NCBI GenBank assembly: GCA_035048495.1
Contig: CM068540.1
Location: 7,238,829-7,302,828 of the forward strand
Reading direction: 5' to 3'
DNA: 64,000 nucleotides
Origin: Euptelea pleiosperma
Taxonomy: Eukaryota > Streptophyta > Magnoliopsida > Ranunculales > Eupteleaceae
Part shown: piece by piece, positions 44,100 through 56,204 of the stretch
Numbering within the stretch: position 1 is the stretch's first letter
How the letters are laid out: each line of letters begins with the position of its first letter
Program-made: the position numbers and the translations under genes
Notes under the pieces: generated by a model
What the model was told of the DNA's origin: nothing
Databases searched by the model: none
What the model saw: only the letters and a program-made list of their open reading frames with translations

Positions 44100-45660
44100 T
44101 GCAATGACACCCAAGAAGAGAAGAAAAAGAAGAAAGAATTTTTGATCCAACGACACCCATGAGTTTTTGATCCCTTCGACCTTTCTTAACGTTTCCTCTC
44201 CACTTAACGCTATTGGATGCGGGTCAGGCTCCTGTGTACTATCAAACTCCTTTTTTTTTCTTTCTCCATTGATGATTCAATGGAAGAAATCTTCTATGCC
44301 ATGTGTATACTATTTTATTACCATGTTGCAATCTACAAGAACGAGTATCATCACCGCATATCGGACAAGCTAAGTATCCTTTTACGCTACAACCACACAA
44401 GACACCATATGCAGGAAAATCATTGATTGTCCATAACAGTACCGCCCTTAATATAAAGTATTGCTCTATGTATGCATCATAAATATTAACGCCTACTTCC
44501 TATAGAGTTTTTAGATCATCAATCAGTGGTGCCAAGTAAACATCAATGTCATTGCCAGGTTGACGTGGACCGGATATCAACAATGTTAACATCATAAATT
44601 TTTTCTTCATGCACAACCATGGTAGAAGGTTGTAGGTGACTAATATAACGGGCCAAGAACTATGCCTACTACTAAGGCTACTATGTGGATTTATTCCATC
44701 TGCTGAAATGGCTAGCCGAAGATTTCTACAATCTACTGCAAACTCTGGCCACTTATGGTCTACTAGTTGCCATGCTAGAGAGTCTGCTGGGTGACGTAGT
44801 TGACCATCTTTTACTCTTTCACTATCATGCCACCTGAGGTCTTTTGCTGTCTGTGCGGACTTAAACATCTTTCTAAACCTTGAGATAGGTGGAAAATACC
44901 ACAATATTTTTGCAGGCACCCCCTTGTTTTCCACGGTCCCATCTTTCTTTACCTTCCATCGTGACGTTCCACAAGTAGGACATGTAGTCGCATCTTTGAA
45001 CTCTTTTCTGTAGAGTATACAATTGTTAGGACGTGCATGTATTTTCTCATATTCAATCCCCAAAGCTTTCAAAGTCTTGTTGGCCTCATGCATAGATGAG
45101 GGCATTTCATTATTATTTGGAAGTATGTCTCCCAACAATTTTAGCAGCTCTGAAAAGCTTTTGTTGGACCACCCATTCTTCGCTTTCAAGTTCCACAGTT
45201 TGACCAATGATGATAACTTCGTGTACTTTGAGCAACCTGGATATAAAGGTTTTTTGGCATCTTCAAGCAATTTTTGAAACTCTTCAAGATCACCCGTAAA
45301 GTGATCGTACGCATCTTGAACCATTTCTATTGTGCTATCAACTTCGTCTTGGGCCACTCTTTCAAATTGTTGACGGATGAGATCTTCTCTCCCAACATGT
45401 TGCGAAACCTCACTCAAAACTTTTTCTCCATGGTGGAACCATATGCGATAACTTTGATTGATACCATTAAAAAATAGATGTCCCTTAATATCTTCTACAG
45501 TATATTTTTGGAGATTCCCACACTTAGTGCATGGACCTCGCATGGAATTAGGATTATCTGCATGTACTATCGCAAAGTCGATAAATTGTTGAACTCCCTC
45601 GTCATATTCCTATGATGTTCTATCCTTGGACATCCAAGACTTATCCATTTGCATCATCAT
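44100..45660 (-). pseudogene. CACTA transposase (TNP2 family), decayed and truncated
   Basis: On the minus strand, an N-terminal transposase-associated domain starts near 45648 (MDKSWMSKDR, with a TAG at 45610-45612, then QQFIDFA). A long open frame follows from 45609 to 44502 with the zinc-like CTKC, YPGCSKY, then the TNP2 block (CPTCGTSRWK, LRWHDSERVKDG, HPADSLAW, LRLAISADGINPHSSL). A second stop after DDLKTL replaces the usual Trp. The TNP2 sequence then continues (LRAVLLWTINDFPAYG, VKGYLACPICGDDT, RRFLPLNH) to about 44110 and ends. The C-terminal half is missing, so the gene is 3'-truncated. TNP2 catalyses cut-and-paste of CACTA elements. Confidence 0.9.
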
Positions 45661-48618
45661 CTGAAACACCATCCATAACTTGGATAAAATCAAGTATTCT
45701 ATGACATTCTAGTTTATCTAACTCTTTGTTAATATTTGAACTTCAATCTCATAACTTAAGTGTTCTATGACATTCTAGTTCATTGTTAAAATTCGAGAAA
45801 CAATTTAATTATTATACATGGAACAAGGCAGTAGAATGTTATGCTAAAAAAATAAAACTTAAGAGGTAGATAACCCTGATCAATGGGCAGACAGACATCA
45901 TTCTATGCACCCAATGCACACTAGGCCATAGGCAAGGCGGGCATTGTGCCTTGTGCCTAGGTGTTTGCCTTGTTTGTCTCTGATAACATTAATTACCAAA
46001 TATAAAGAACTAACATCTACCAAACAACTGAAAAGTTATCATGATCTATCAAGTTATCATGAACATTAACTCTAGGCCTTAATTGCTAGCATTTGATTAG
46101 CATCGTTACATCAAGGATTCACTCACCTTAAAAAAATATTATTCTAGTTGATTTCAAGAATTCAAGTACCTAATTTCAATTCAAGAATGCTCTATGGGAC
46201 AAGATAAGATTTGAAACCATGCATCTGTTACCAAGGTAAGTGAATTCATCGCAACCTTACAAGGAATGGACAACATATTTTATACAGTTTGTCATGTTTA
46301 TTTCATATCAAGTTAAACTTTCTGAAAAAAAAATTAGATCCACACATTGAAATAGAGCATTAGAGAAATTCATAACAAGCAACATTCTCATATCTATACA
46401 CCTTTGAGCAAATTACGATAAGAAGAAAACTCAATAATACATTATGCATCCAAATGGAGCACTCTTCAAAGCTACAGGAAAAATAAGATGTCAACAACAT
46501 ACAAATTTTGATCAATTATATTACTTAAGAGGACCTTGTGAACTCCAAACTGAAAAGCGGATGCTTATGTTCTGTTAGAAATATTAAACTTCGTACTAAC
46601 ATACCTTGGTAACGCCATCTATAATCCAGTAAAGAAACAAAGGAGCGGATGATGTAGGGTTTCACCTAAGTCCTATTGCTCATTGACTGATAAGTACAAC
46701 ATTTTGACAAAAGTGGCATAATTCAATCATGTCAAGTTAATTCATTGTCGGGCAAACAATGTCTAATTAATTTTGTGAATGCTACCAAATTCAATAATGC
46801 CATGAACTATAACAATTCTCTACACCTTGCATTTGGGATACTCAAAATACTCACTATAAAGATGCTGCAAATATTAAAATGTGTGTTAATCGAACATACT
46901 ATAAAGAAAGTAATTATGAGGATCTTTAAGATCAATCCCAATGTGTCAGATGTAATATGCCAAAAACTATGAATCATTCCTTAATGCTCAAAAGCATGAA
47001 CAAGTAACAAACAATAAAGAGATACATGAACATAGGGCAAAATATCAAATGGAGTACAATTCAAGACAAGAAACCTATTATCTTCCAGCATCACTTGTAC
47101 TATAATTTGTTTGGTATCACAAGAAGCCAAATCGCATATGAAACAGATGACATGAAGTGTTGAAAATTACTTGAAGTTGAGTGTGCACTTGGTCAAGCTT
47201 GAATTCATGAAAACAGAATCCAGTTAGTTCTATACAACCCAAAATAAAAGAAATATAAAACAGAAGAATCTGCTAGCCATACAACCTGTTCCTGAAGAGC
47301 CTCTCTTAAATGAGACACAAGAGTTGCTCCAGATGATAAAGCTGCTCTTAGCTATTCAATGTATTCTCTCAATATATCATGCTGCCCTTGTAGCTCTACA
47401 AATTCAGATCCACTGAGTTGCCCTATTCATCAAGACAACATTAGACAAGTTCCCAAAAAGGAATGAGCATGCATCATTGAAATCCCAATAGAGTCTAAAG
47501 CAAGTTCATTAGAGATTTGAATAAAAAAAAGTCACTCATATCTGTAAATTGTCCAAGAAATCTGAAAATCTTTCCTTAAATTTTTAGATATTCGGGTTCA
47601 TAGTTTTAATAGCATTAGTTAATTTAGGAATCTAAGAAATTTGCTTTTTTGTTAAAATGAGTAAATCTATGGTAGAATATATTAACTACACAACCCTTCA
47701 TGTACTAAATCCGATCTATTCTAGCTAGGTTTATCAAATTTTTAGATATCGTGTTGAGAAGAACAAAAGAACACAAGAGCATAAAAAAGAAAACCCTAAC
47801 AACTCAAACATGCAATTGTTAATCTTACCACCAGACTGGAACTACCCCAAAAGAAAGCCCTAACTGAGAAAAGAAAAGGGAGGAGAGGGATTAACTGAAA
47901 AAACAACTTGATGTTACCGCCGGACTGGAACGAAGATGAGGATGACGGAGAGAAGGAGCTAGTGATGAGAACAGGATCGCTTGCTAGATCGCACAGTGGC
48001 TGTCACAACGGCAGTGGAGATCACAGCAGTGGTAGCGGTCACAACGGCGATGGCGGAGGGTTGTTCGAGTGAGAAAGAGAGAAGATGGAGTGATCGCTAG
48101 GAAGAGAGGCAGGGGGTTGTTCGACTGTGAGAGGAGGGGGGGAGAGAACAAGAGAAGATGAAGAGACGAGAGAGAGGGAGGGAAAGATTAACTTTGCGCA
48201 CGCGGGTTATTTGGTTATAATTTCTATAAAAATAAAAAATAAAAAGGTTATAGAGCCCAGTTTTCTCTACCACCGTGGCCTACATTCTAATATGGCTTAA
48301 GACTACAAATTTAGCAACTACCGTGACCATCTTGCAACTCTTTCCACTACCGGTTTCACTACTATCGTTGCCTTTTATGTTTTTAATTATGTGGTAATAC
48401 GCCACACTTTTAGAAACATCCGTGGCCTAAAGGGTTAAGGATACTATTTTAATAAAACTTGTGGCCATTTTGCAGAACATTAGGCTGCGGATTTTAATAA
48501 AATCGTTGCATTTTTTTTTTTAAATTTTTTTTTTTTTATATTTAGACTTCATTCTTTAATAAAACCATAGTATATCTATTTTTAAATAGTGTAGTCTAAA
48601 TAGTATTATGTAGTAGTG
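44100..48618 (-). mobile_element. CACTA transposon, left end missing
   Basis: The right terminus (5' end of the minus-strand transposase) is ...CATAATACTACT-type: the plus strand ends TATGTAGTAGTG at 48618, giving CACTACTACATAATAC inverted. Subterminal GTGGC-C-type repeats occupy 48260-48600. An exon-like coiled-coil frame with one stop lies near 47290-47440 (minus) and may be a second CACTA gene. It was inserted in the antisense ORF of the Tat element at 48619. The left part was lost near 44100. The stretch 45700-48240 shows no other recognisable gene. Confidence 0.75.
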
Positions 48619-49525
48619 GCTATCTCAGGGGAGAGTTCGATTGCAGATCTCGGGGTGGCATTGAAATATATGAAACAAATTTGTCTTCCCAAGGACAGAC
48701 TTCGTTATGCAGACTTGACCACCCCGACCGTGCCTGATGATGTTCTCAGTCATTCCCACCTTGAGGTAATATCTACTGTTCTTGTATCTTCTCTATTCTA
48801 TATTCAACTTCTGATTTTGTCTTCAAAATCTGCTGAGTATTCACGCCTAGGTCGGGCTATGGGACTACCATACTAAGCTTGCCTTAGGATATGGTGATCT
48901 TCGCAAGAAGGCTGCTGAGATGGAAGCTTTACTGAAATCTCGTGAGAAGGAACTTCAATCTACCCTCTAGTCTCTTGAAGTGGCTTGGACGAAAGCTCAA
49001 ATAGAGAAGGAGATAGCGGCTCAGGCTCTAATTCTGCAAAAGATAGCCGAGGATCATTTGGGAAAAGCCTGTGCCGAAAATGAGAGGCTAGAAGAGGAAG
49101 CAGTAGGATGTCGCCAGATTGCTGATCAACTCAGAGATGAGTTGGAAAAGATGATGGTTGACAGAGACGAGATGAAGCAAGCCTCTGATGAACTTCAAGG
49201 TGAATGTTACCAGAAAGGGTTTTTGGATGGCTATGCTAAGTGCCAGGCTGATCTCAGGGATGATGATGTTGAAGACGACGGGGGAGTCGTTGAAGACAAG
49301 GCTCCATCGTCTATGTTGTTGGACGGACAATCCTTTGAGAAAGCTCCTGATGTGATCCTGTCAATTGGACATGTCAACTCTGCTGATCCTACATTATCTG
49401 AGTCAAATGCTCTCACTTTTCCTGAGACTCCTCTCTCTGACCCATCATCCTTTAGTCCTTCTCTACCCCAAGGGGGTGAAAATGTGGTTTCTAATATTCA
49501 GCCGATAGGTGATCAGAAATCTTAA
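48619..49525 (+). pseudogene. Antisense ORF (aORF) of the Tat-type gypsy element, spliced, 5' part lost
   Basis: It lies on the plus strand beyond the integrase of a minus-strand Tat element, exactly where Tat/Retand elements carry an extra ORF in antisense. Exon 1 (48619-48765) is open and begins at the CACTA border, so its start is missing. A GT...AG intron of 85 bp (48766-48850) joins in frame to exon 2 (WDYHTKLALGYGDLRK...). One TAG at 48968-48970 breaks exon 2. The rest (48980-49525) is a Glu/Lys-rich coiled coil followed by GFLDGYAKCQADL and an acidic Ser/Pro-rich tail. The family is the 'putative gypsy type transposon' ORF; its role is unknown. Confidence 0.7.
48766..48850 (+). other. 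Predicted intron in the aORF
   Basis: GTAATATC donor after CTTGAG, and a CACGCCTAG acceptor preceded by a T-rich tract. Removing it joins the two coding parts without a frame change. Confidence 0.55.
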
Positions 49526-49634
49526 CTTTTTATTTCTATCTCATACTTTTTGATGATATGTTTGTTCCGGTTGTTGATGCCGATATGGCTATTTTGGGAA
49601 TGAAATTATCCTTTGATAGATTTATAATTATCTT

Positions 49635-50206
49635 GTTAATTCTAATCGTATGACTCAGAATATTCAAATTATCCCGGCCCCCAGGTTTGTATACTTGAAT
49701 ACTTATCAAGGTAATAAGCCAAGATGTATAAGAACTCAAGTTTTCCGGCTAGGTCTCTTAGAATTGTCGGGAATCTTGTTAATTATAGTCACATGACATA
49801 GAATATTTAGATCATCCTTGCCTTCCGGTTTGTATACTTGAGTTTTTATCAAGGCAATAAGCCAAGATGTGTAAGAACTCAAGACTCTTAGCTCGGTTTC
49901 TCAGAATTATTGAGAATCTTGTTAATTCTAGTCGCATGAGTTAGAATATTTAGATCATCTCGGCCTTCCGGTTTGTATACTTGAGTTCTTATCAAAGCGA
50001 TAAGCCAAGATGTGTAAGAACTCAAGACTCCTGGCTAGGTCTCTTAGAATTATCGGGAATCTCGTTAATTCTAGTCACATGACTTAGAATATTTAGATCA
50101 TTCCAGCTTTCCAGTTTGTATACTTAAGTTGTTATCAAGGCAATAAGCTAAAATTTGTAAGAATCAAGACTCCAAGTTAGGTCTCTTCCCGGCTTAGTCT
50201 TTGGCA
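49635..50206. repeat. 143 bp tandem repeat, four copies
   Basis: The units start GTTAATTCTA at 49635, 49778, 49921 and 50064, exactly 143 bp apart. Each contains CTTGAGTTCTTAT...GTAAGAACTCAAG, a 13 bp inverted repeat around a 24 bp loop, and TTTGTATACTTGAG. Tat/Ogre elements are known for tandem repeats between pol and the 3' LTR that can seed satellites. Confidence 0.9.
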
Positions 50207-50248
50207 ATAAGAAACGACACATCTTGTATCAGAAAGTTAAAATTGACT

Positions 50249-51577
50249 TTATTGATAGAAGATCCGCATATTAAATGCGCTCCACAGCCTTTCGAATACA
50301 TCTCCATCCTTAGTTTTCAAATAGTATGATCCGCTCTGCCCAATTCTGTCAATAAGATAAAGTCCCTCCCAGTTAGCACCTAATTTGCCACTACCGACTT
50401 CTCTGGCGTTATCGAATACTTTACTAAGCACCAGTTATCGATTTTGAAAGTTCTTCGTCTCATTCGTCTATCGTAAGATCATTTGATTATTTGTTGATAA
50501 TTTGCCAATCTGACAATAGCTTGTTCCTGACTTTCTTCGAGTAAATCTGAATCTCTGGCCAATATCTCATTGTTTTAACCCATTTCAACAGCCTGAGTAC
50601 AAGAAGTCGGGACTATGACTTCAGTTGGTATGACAGCTTCAGATCTGTATGCTAAGGAAAATGGTGATTCTCCCGTGGTGCGACGAGGCGTTGTTCGATA
50701 TGCCCATAATACTCCAGGTAATTCCTCAGCCCATTTTCCTTTGCCCTGATCAAGCCTTTGCTTCAGGTTTTCGAGTATGACTCGATTTGCCCTCTCAGCG
50801 GCATACAATATTTTCCCATAAAAATCTTCCGACATGGGAAATTTATACGTGGACTAGTGAAACTACTTCTATCAACTTGGTGAAGTAGTCAGTAGCAACT
50901 AATAGGAATCAGACATTCCCTAGTGCTGTCAGGAATGAACCCATGATATCCAAACCCCACTTCACAAACGGCCACGATATAAACACCGGATGCAATTCTT
51001 CAGCTGAGACTTTGATGAGAGGAGAATATTTCTGACACTTTTCACAAGTATTGACGAGTTGCTTGGCATCTTTCTGCATATGTGGCCAGAAGTAGCCCTG
51101 ACTGATGGCTTTATGGGCTAAGGTCCTTGCCCCGGAGTGATTTCCGCATTCCCAACGTATTTCCTGAAGGATTAATAGGGATTCACTGGAGGCAAGGCAT
51201 TTGAGGAGAGATCCTAAAGCTGACTTACGGTATAGCTCTTGACCGACCACGGTGTAACTTCTTCCAAGCCTTTGAATTCTTTTTGCAGCATCCCTATTGG
51301 ACGAAAGATCTCCATTCTGTAGATATCCTCGAAAATCATCCATCCAACTTGTGCTAGGATCAATTTCAACTGGGGCCAAGTATATCCCAATAGGCATATG
51401 AATGCTTGGGAGTTCTTGATAATCCACCGGTATATTTTGAGATTCCGTGTCTCCCAACATGGTGGATAAATAGGCCAAGGCATCTGCATGTCGATTCTCC
51501 ATCCGAGGCAGTTGTCGAATTTCCACACTGTCAAATCGTCCAGTTAACTTTTGGACAATTTTCAGGTACACCGCCAT
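50249..51577 (-). pseudogene. Tat-clade gypsy integrase and RNase H end, broken
   Basis: In minus-strand order: the end of the archaeal-type RNase H (RQLPRMENRHADALAYLST), then the integrase zinc-binding domain (GNHSGARTLAHKAISQGYFWP, CEKCQKY) in which the first His appears replaced. The start of the catalytic core follows (WPFVKWGLDIMG, and after a stop at 50909 TDYFTKL). A deletion of roughly 100 codons then removes the second Asp and the Glu of the DDE triad. The frame resumes with [21 protein letters not shown] (50575-50835) and the C-terminal GKLGANWEGLYLIDRIG segment (50249-50431). No active integrase can be made. Confidence 0.88.
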
Positions 51578-52417
51578 TCTCTCATCTCTGGCTTGATATG
51601 TCCTGGCATACTAGCTGACTACTAGCTGGGAGTCAATGTATACGGTGATGTCCTTGATCTCGAGATCTAAGGCTGTCTGAAGCCCTATGATCACTATTTT
51701 ATACTCTGCCTCGTTATTGGATGCCATGAACCCTAGCTTAACTGATTTCTCCAATCTAGTGTTCTCGTGTGTGACTAGGACAATACCTATCCCTGATCAA
51801 TTTTCACTGGCCAAACCATCAATAAATAATCTCCAACCTGTCTTTGGATTTAACATTTTCGGTACTTCGGGAAGTGGAAGGACTTCTCTGTCTTCACCCC
51901 AAGTATTTGCCACATCTTGTACTATAAAATCAGCCATGAATCCGGCTAGTACATGTCCTTTCTCAGAAGTTCGTGGAGAAAATTGTATATCATACTGAGC
52001 CAAGTAAATGACCTATTTGGCCATTCTTCCCGACAAGTCAATTTTCCCGAGTATAGACTTCAATGGATGCTCTATGTAGACCGTGATAGTTCTTCCTTCA
52101 AAGTAGGGTTTAAGATGCCTAGAGGAGTAAATAAGAGCAAGAACAACTTTTTCAATGGTGGCATATCTTGTTTCTACTCCGATAAGAGTTTTATTGGTGA
52201 AATATACTGGCCGTTCTTCTCGGTCGAGCTCACGGAAGAGGACGGCACTGATAGATTCATCGATTGTAGCCAGATAAAGACCCAGAGGTTCCCCTTGGTC
52301 GGGTTTGGAAAGGATTGAAGGTTGTGAGAGGTATTGTTTAAGCTTCTAGAAGGCTTCATCGCACTCCTCGGTCCAGTCAAACCTTCCATTTTTCTTTAGG
52401 AGCCTGAATAGGAGTCT
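51578..52417 (-). pseudogene. Tat-clade gypsy RNase H region
   Basis: Frame pieces at 51797-52003 (MAQYDIQFSPRTSEKGHVL..., FIDGLASE) and 52174-52389 encode the end of the first RNase H and the start of the second, archaeal-type RNase H that marks the Tat lineage. Stops at about 51795 and 52010 break it. Together with 50909-51577 the dual RNase H order can still be read. Confidence 0.7.
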
Positions 52418-53104
52418 TCACCTGTCTGATGACTTTGCTATGAAGCGGTTCAATGTAGCTATTCTCCCAGCCAGCTTTTGGACTTCCTTCTTATTTTTTG
52501 GTGAAGGCATCTCCGTTAAGGCCCTAGTCTGCTCGGGATTGGCCTCAATACCCCATCTTGTAATGAGGTATCCCAAGAATTTTCTCGACGTTACTCCAAA
52601 AATGCATTTGCCAGGGTTCAACTTCATCTAATACTCTCGTAGACAATCGAAAGTTTTCTCGAGATCTCCTAGATGAAGATCCCGGGATCGTGATTTCACC
52701 ATCATGTTGTCTATGTAGACCTCCATTGTTACACCGTTCATGTCATGGAACATCCTGTTGACCAGACGCTGATAGGTTGTTTCTGCATTCTTGAGGTCGA
52801 AAGGCATCACTTTGTAGCAGAAGACCCCTCTATCAGTCGTGAAGGCCATCAGCTCTTGATCTGGCTCGTACAATAGAATTTGGTTGCACCCCGAATATCC
52901 ATCCATGAAGGACAAGATTTTATATCCCGAGGTGGTGTCAACTAGTTGATCGATTCTCGGCAAAGGATGTGGATCCTTAAGGCAGGCCTTGTTCAAATGG
53001 GTGAAGTCGATACACACCCTAATTTTTTCATTCTTCTTTGGTACAGCCACTATGTTGGCTAACCATCGAGCATCAATGACTTCTCGGATGAAGCCGGCTG
53101 CCAA
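52418..53104 (-). pseudogene. Tat-clade gypsy reverse transcriptase
   Basis: The minus strand encodes FIREVIDARWLANIVAVPKK, RVCIDFTHLNKACLKD, DGYSGCNQI, FCYKVMPFDLKNAETTYQR and YIDNMMVKS. The catalytic box is YIDN where YIDD is expected, so a catalytic Asp is lost. A stop lies at 52625-52627, before MKLNPGKCIFGV and the connection domain. Upstream, 53105-53473 is the protease-RT linker with stops. Confidence 0.9.
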
Positions 53105-53473
53105 GAGTTTGTCGATCTCATCTTGGACAACCTTTTGTTTCTAGGGAGCAATTCTCTGAGGCTGTTGTTTCACAAGTAAATATTTGTTATCTACTTCTAA
53201 CTGATGACAAGAGATGTCAGGAGGAATACTTAGCATATCGCTAAATGACCATGCGAAGACGTCCATGTAAGATTTCAAGAAGTCGATGTAAGATTCATTC
53301 TCCTTGAGAGATAACTTAGCTCCGATGAATGTGTACTTCGGGTCTCCTTCAGTCCAGAGATTGATCTAGTCAGTTTCCTTTATCGTGGGAATGCTATTGG
53401 TTCCCTATCTTATTTTTTAATCTTCCCAGCTAGGTGTAGTTTGCTCTGGACTTGCCGGGATGCACTCTGGTTG

Positions 53474-54169
53474 CTATTGTTCAGCAACCACTGATGAAGT
53501 TCCTTCTCCATGCGGACCCTCCCGACGAAGAGAACTTTTAGGTCTGAAGGCAGTGGCGTAACACCTTTTTGAGATGACCTGGTCTCCTTTCAATTCTATT
53601 ATTCCATGATCAATTAGAAAATTGAACAACTGATGATATGTCGATGGTTCGCCCTTGACTTCATGTATCCATCCTTGCCTTAGGATGCAGTTATTGGGGG
53701 ATGGAGTATCTAAAACCAAGAATTCTACCATAGACGTGATTGGTCCCATCTTTACTGGTAGAACTACATTTTCAAGTGCATACTCCTTTTGGCCATTGAA
53801 TCTGACCAATAGAGTATTGCTTTGGACTAGATCTGATGGGTTAAAACCCATCCTCTTGAAAGCTTCCGCGAATAAAATCTCGGCTGAGCTACCGGGATCT
53901 ATTAACAGACGCTTCACATCATAATTACCCACTGGCAAGGTGAGTACCAATGCATTTGAATGTGGATGATCTACTCCGATGAGATCTTTATCGGAGAAGA
54001 GAATAGCCACATCCGTGCTCTCCATCATCTCTATAGAATCCATCAATCTTGGTCCCATTGATAGATGTAGGACCTCGTTTAGGTGCTCCCACCTTCTTGA
54101 TTTTGATCCTTTCTTGTCTCTCCGTCTTTTCACAGGATAGTTGACGTCCTCCACCATGGATGACATCAA
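53474..54169 (-). pseudogene. Tat-clade gypsy protease region
   Basis: A 231-codon open stretch contains the retropepsin-like LLIDPGSSAEILF (D-x-GSS in place of D-S/T-G), the EFLVLDTPSPNNCILR flap-side motif and GDQVISKRCYATAF, typical of the protease that matures Gag-Pol in Tat elements. It follows gag and precedes RT in the usual order. Confidence 0.85.
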
Positions 54170-54277
54170 TAATCAACCCGCATTGTGAGTGATATACTAC
54201 TGCAAGTAGCCCTGGTCGATCAAATCCTCAAGCTTGTGTCGCAGCGCCCAGCATTCGTCAGTTATGTGCCCTACTTC

Positions 54278-55047
54278 TTAGTGGAAGGCACAGAACTTCA
54301 TTTTATCTCTATCTCCTTTCAAGTCTGGCTTCATCAGGCAAGGAAATTTGAGATATTTCTCATTTTTAATCAAATCAAGGATCTGACTATGTGTTTTGTT
54401 CAACACTGTGAATATCCTCTTCTCCCGACGAGGATACCGATCTGAGCCTCTCAGCTTTTCAATTTCCTTCTCGGGATCTTTTGTAAGTGCTGCATCGACG
54501 GCAACCTTTTGTTTTCCCTTAGATGATTTGCCCGGTGTGCCAGCCTTCTTCACTTCATGCATAGATATGGTCAACCCTTGACCATGTTGGAGGGTATCAT
54601 CTTTGAGTTTAAATTATTTTTCAACTCCGAGAAATAATGAGTCCATATCGATAGGCTTGTTCTTAGTTAAGGACATGTAAAGTCCAAAACTGGTAGATAG
54701 TGCTTTCAGAAAAGTTGTGACGGTGTGTTTATTGTCGCAATCTTCCACCGTGGTCATCAAAGTATGAAATCTTTTGGTGAAATCCCGTAGTGTCTCCTTC
54801 TGACCGCAGCATATATTGAGCAATATGTCTACGTCATTCTTGTGCAATTGGTTGCATGAATTTCGAGTGATGAAGAGGGTGCTCAACTCGGTAAAATCAG
54901 AAATAGTCCGAAGACCTATCTGATTGAACCAAATGAGTGCGTCGTCACTCAAAGTGGATGGGAACATTCAACAGAAGAGCTCATCATGGACTCACATCAT
55001 CATCTCTTTCTGGAAGCGAAGAACATGGTTCATGGGATCTGATGTTT
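54278..55047 (-). pseudogene. Tat-clade gypsy gag, central part
   Basis: Minus-strand frames encode DPMNHVLRFQKEMMM, FPSTLSDDALIWFNQI (a retrotransposon-gag domain), CCGQKETLRDFTKRFH and the following basic segment ending in GDRDKMKFCAFH, close to the usual zinc-knuckle position. Stops at about 54968-55000 and 54612 interrupt it. The 5' side is cut by the family B solo LTR at 55048. Confidence 0.85.
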
Positions 55048-55627
55048 TGATATTCGCTCAAAAGTGCTTATTTTAAGTCATTATCCTTATAGCGATGTCG
55101 CATTCCCCTACGTAAAAACTTATCTTTTTGTCGACTTTTCCATATAAGAGTTTTTTCCATTGCATAGAACGCATTCTTTAGATGAAAATTGACTATTTGC
55201 ATGAAATATACGCATTTCGGATAGTCCAGTATCAAGCCGTTTTAGTTGAATCTCATTACGCGCTTTTTCACTTGTAGGAGACCCTATCGGGCGATTCTCG
55301 AGGACTGGCGGGCCCACGATCAACCACAGAAAACTTCTATCAAAGCTTAAAGAGCCAACAGGCTAGGATAAAAAGATAGAAGACATATACGGGCAAAGCT
55401 AAAGGATCGTAGAGCCGGAATAAGGACTAAGAGAGAGAATAGCTGGAGACCAAGAGAAGGACTTAGGTGTTAAAGGCCACACCAATTGACATCAAAGGAT
55501 AAGTTTGACTTATTGATAGAGCGGACGAGAGAGAATAAAGAAGACCAGGGTTCAAGACCCTCCAATGCTTTTATTTTTATATTTTTCTCTCATTTCTCTC
55601 CTATTTCTCTTTTTATCTATCTATCTT

Positions 55628-55815
55628 GGCCCATGACATAGGCCCATGACCTAAGCCCATGACCCATGATCCATGACCCATGACCCATGACCCATTCCAT
55701 ACCCATGACCCATGACCCATGTCCATGACCCATGCCCATGCCCATACCCATACCCATGACCCATGTCCATGCCCATGACCCATGACCCATGCCCCATGCC
55801 CATTACCCATGCTCA
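55628..55815. repeat. CCCATGAC-type minisatellite
   Basis: About 190 bp of CCCATGAC/CCCATGTC/CCCATGCC units. The minus-strand His/Gly/Met/Trp-rich frame across it is a repeat artefact. Confidence 0.9.
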
Positions 55816-55816
55816 T

Positions 55817-56204
55817 GCCCATTTGCAACAACAAGAGAGAATTGGTCTCACTTGACCGATTCTTCTCTCCCCCATATCTCTCTATCCTAGTCACTCTCTC
55901 TCTCATCTAACTAGCCCATTTGCAACAACAAGAGAGAATTGGTCTCACTTGACCGATTCTTCTCTCCCCCATATCTCTCTATCCTAGTCACTCTCTCTCT
56001 CATCTAACTAGCCCATTTGCAACAACAAGAGAGAATTGGTCTCACTTGACCGATTCTTCTCTCCCCCATATCTCTCTATCCTAGTCACTCTCTCTCTCAT
56101 CTAACTAGCCCATTTGCAACAACAAGAGAGAATTGGTCTCACTTGACCGATTCTTCTCTCCCCCATATCTCTCTATCCTAGTCACTCTCTCTCTCATCTA
56201 ACTA
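55817..56204. repeat. 97 bp tandem repeat, four near-identical copies
   Basis: GCCCATTTGCAACAAC recurs at 55817, 55914, 56011 and 56108, exactly 97 bp apart, and no difference between units was noticed. A fifth start at 56205 diverges immediately. Such identity implies very recent amplification or an assembly collapse/expansion. Confidence 0.95.

Noticed and set aside
55613..55906. Gly/His/Met/Trp-rich minus-strand protein
   Set aside because: Artefact of the CCCATGAC minisatellite within a solo LTR.
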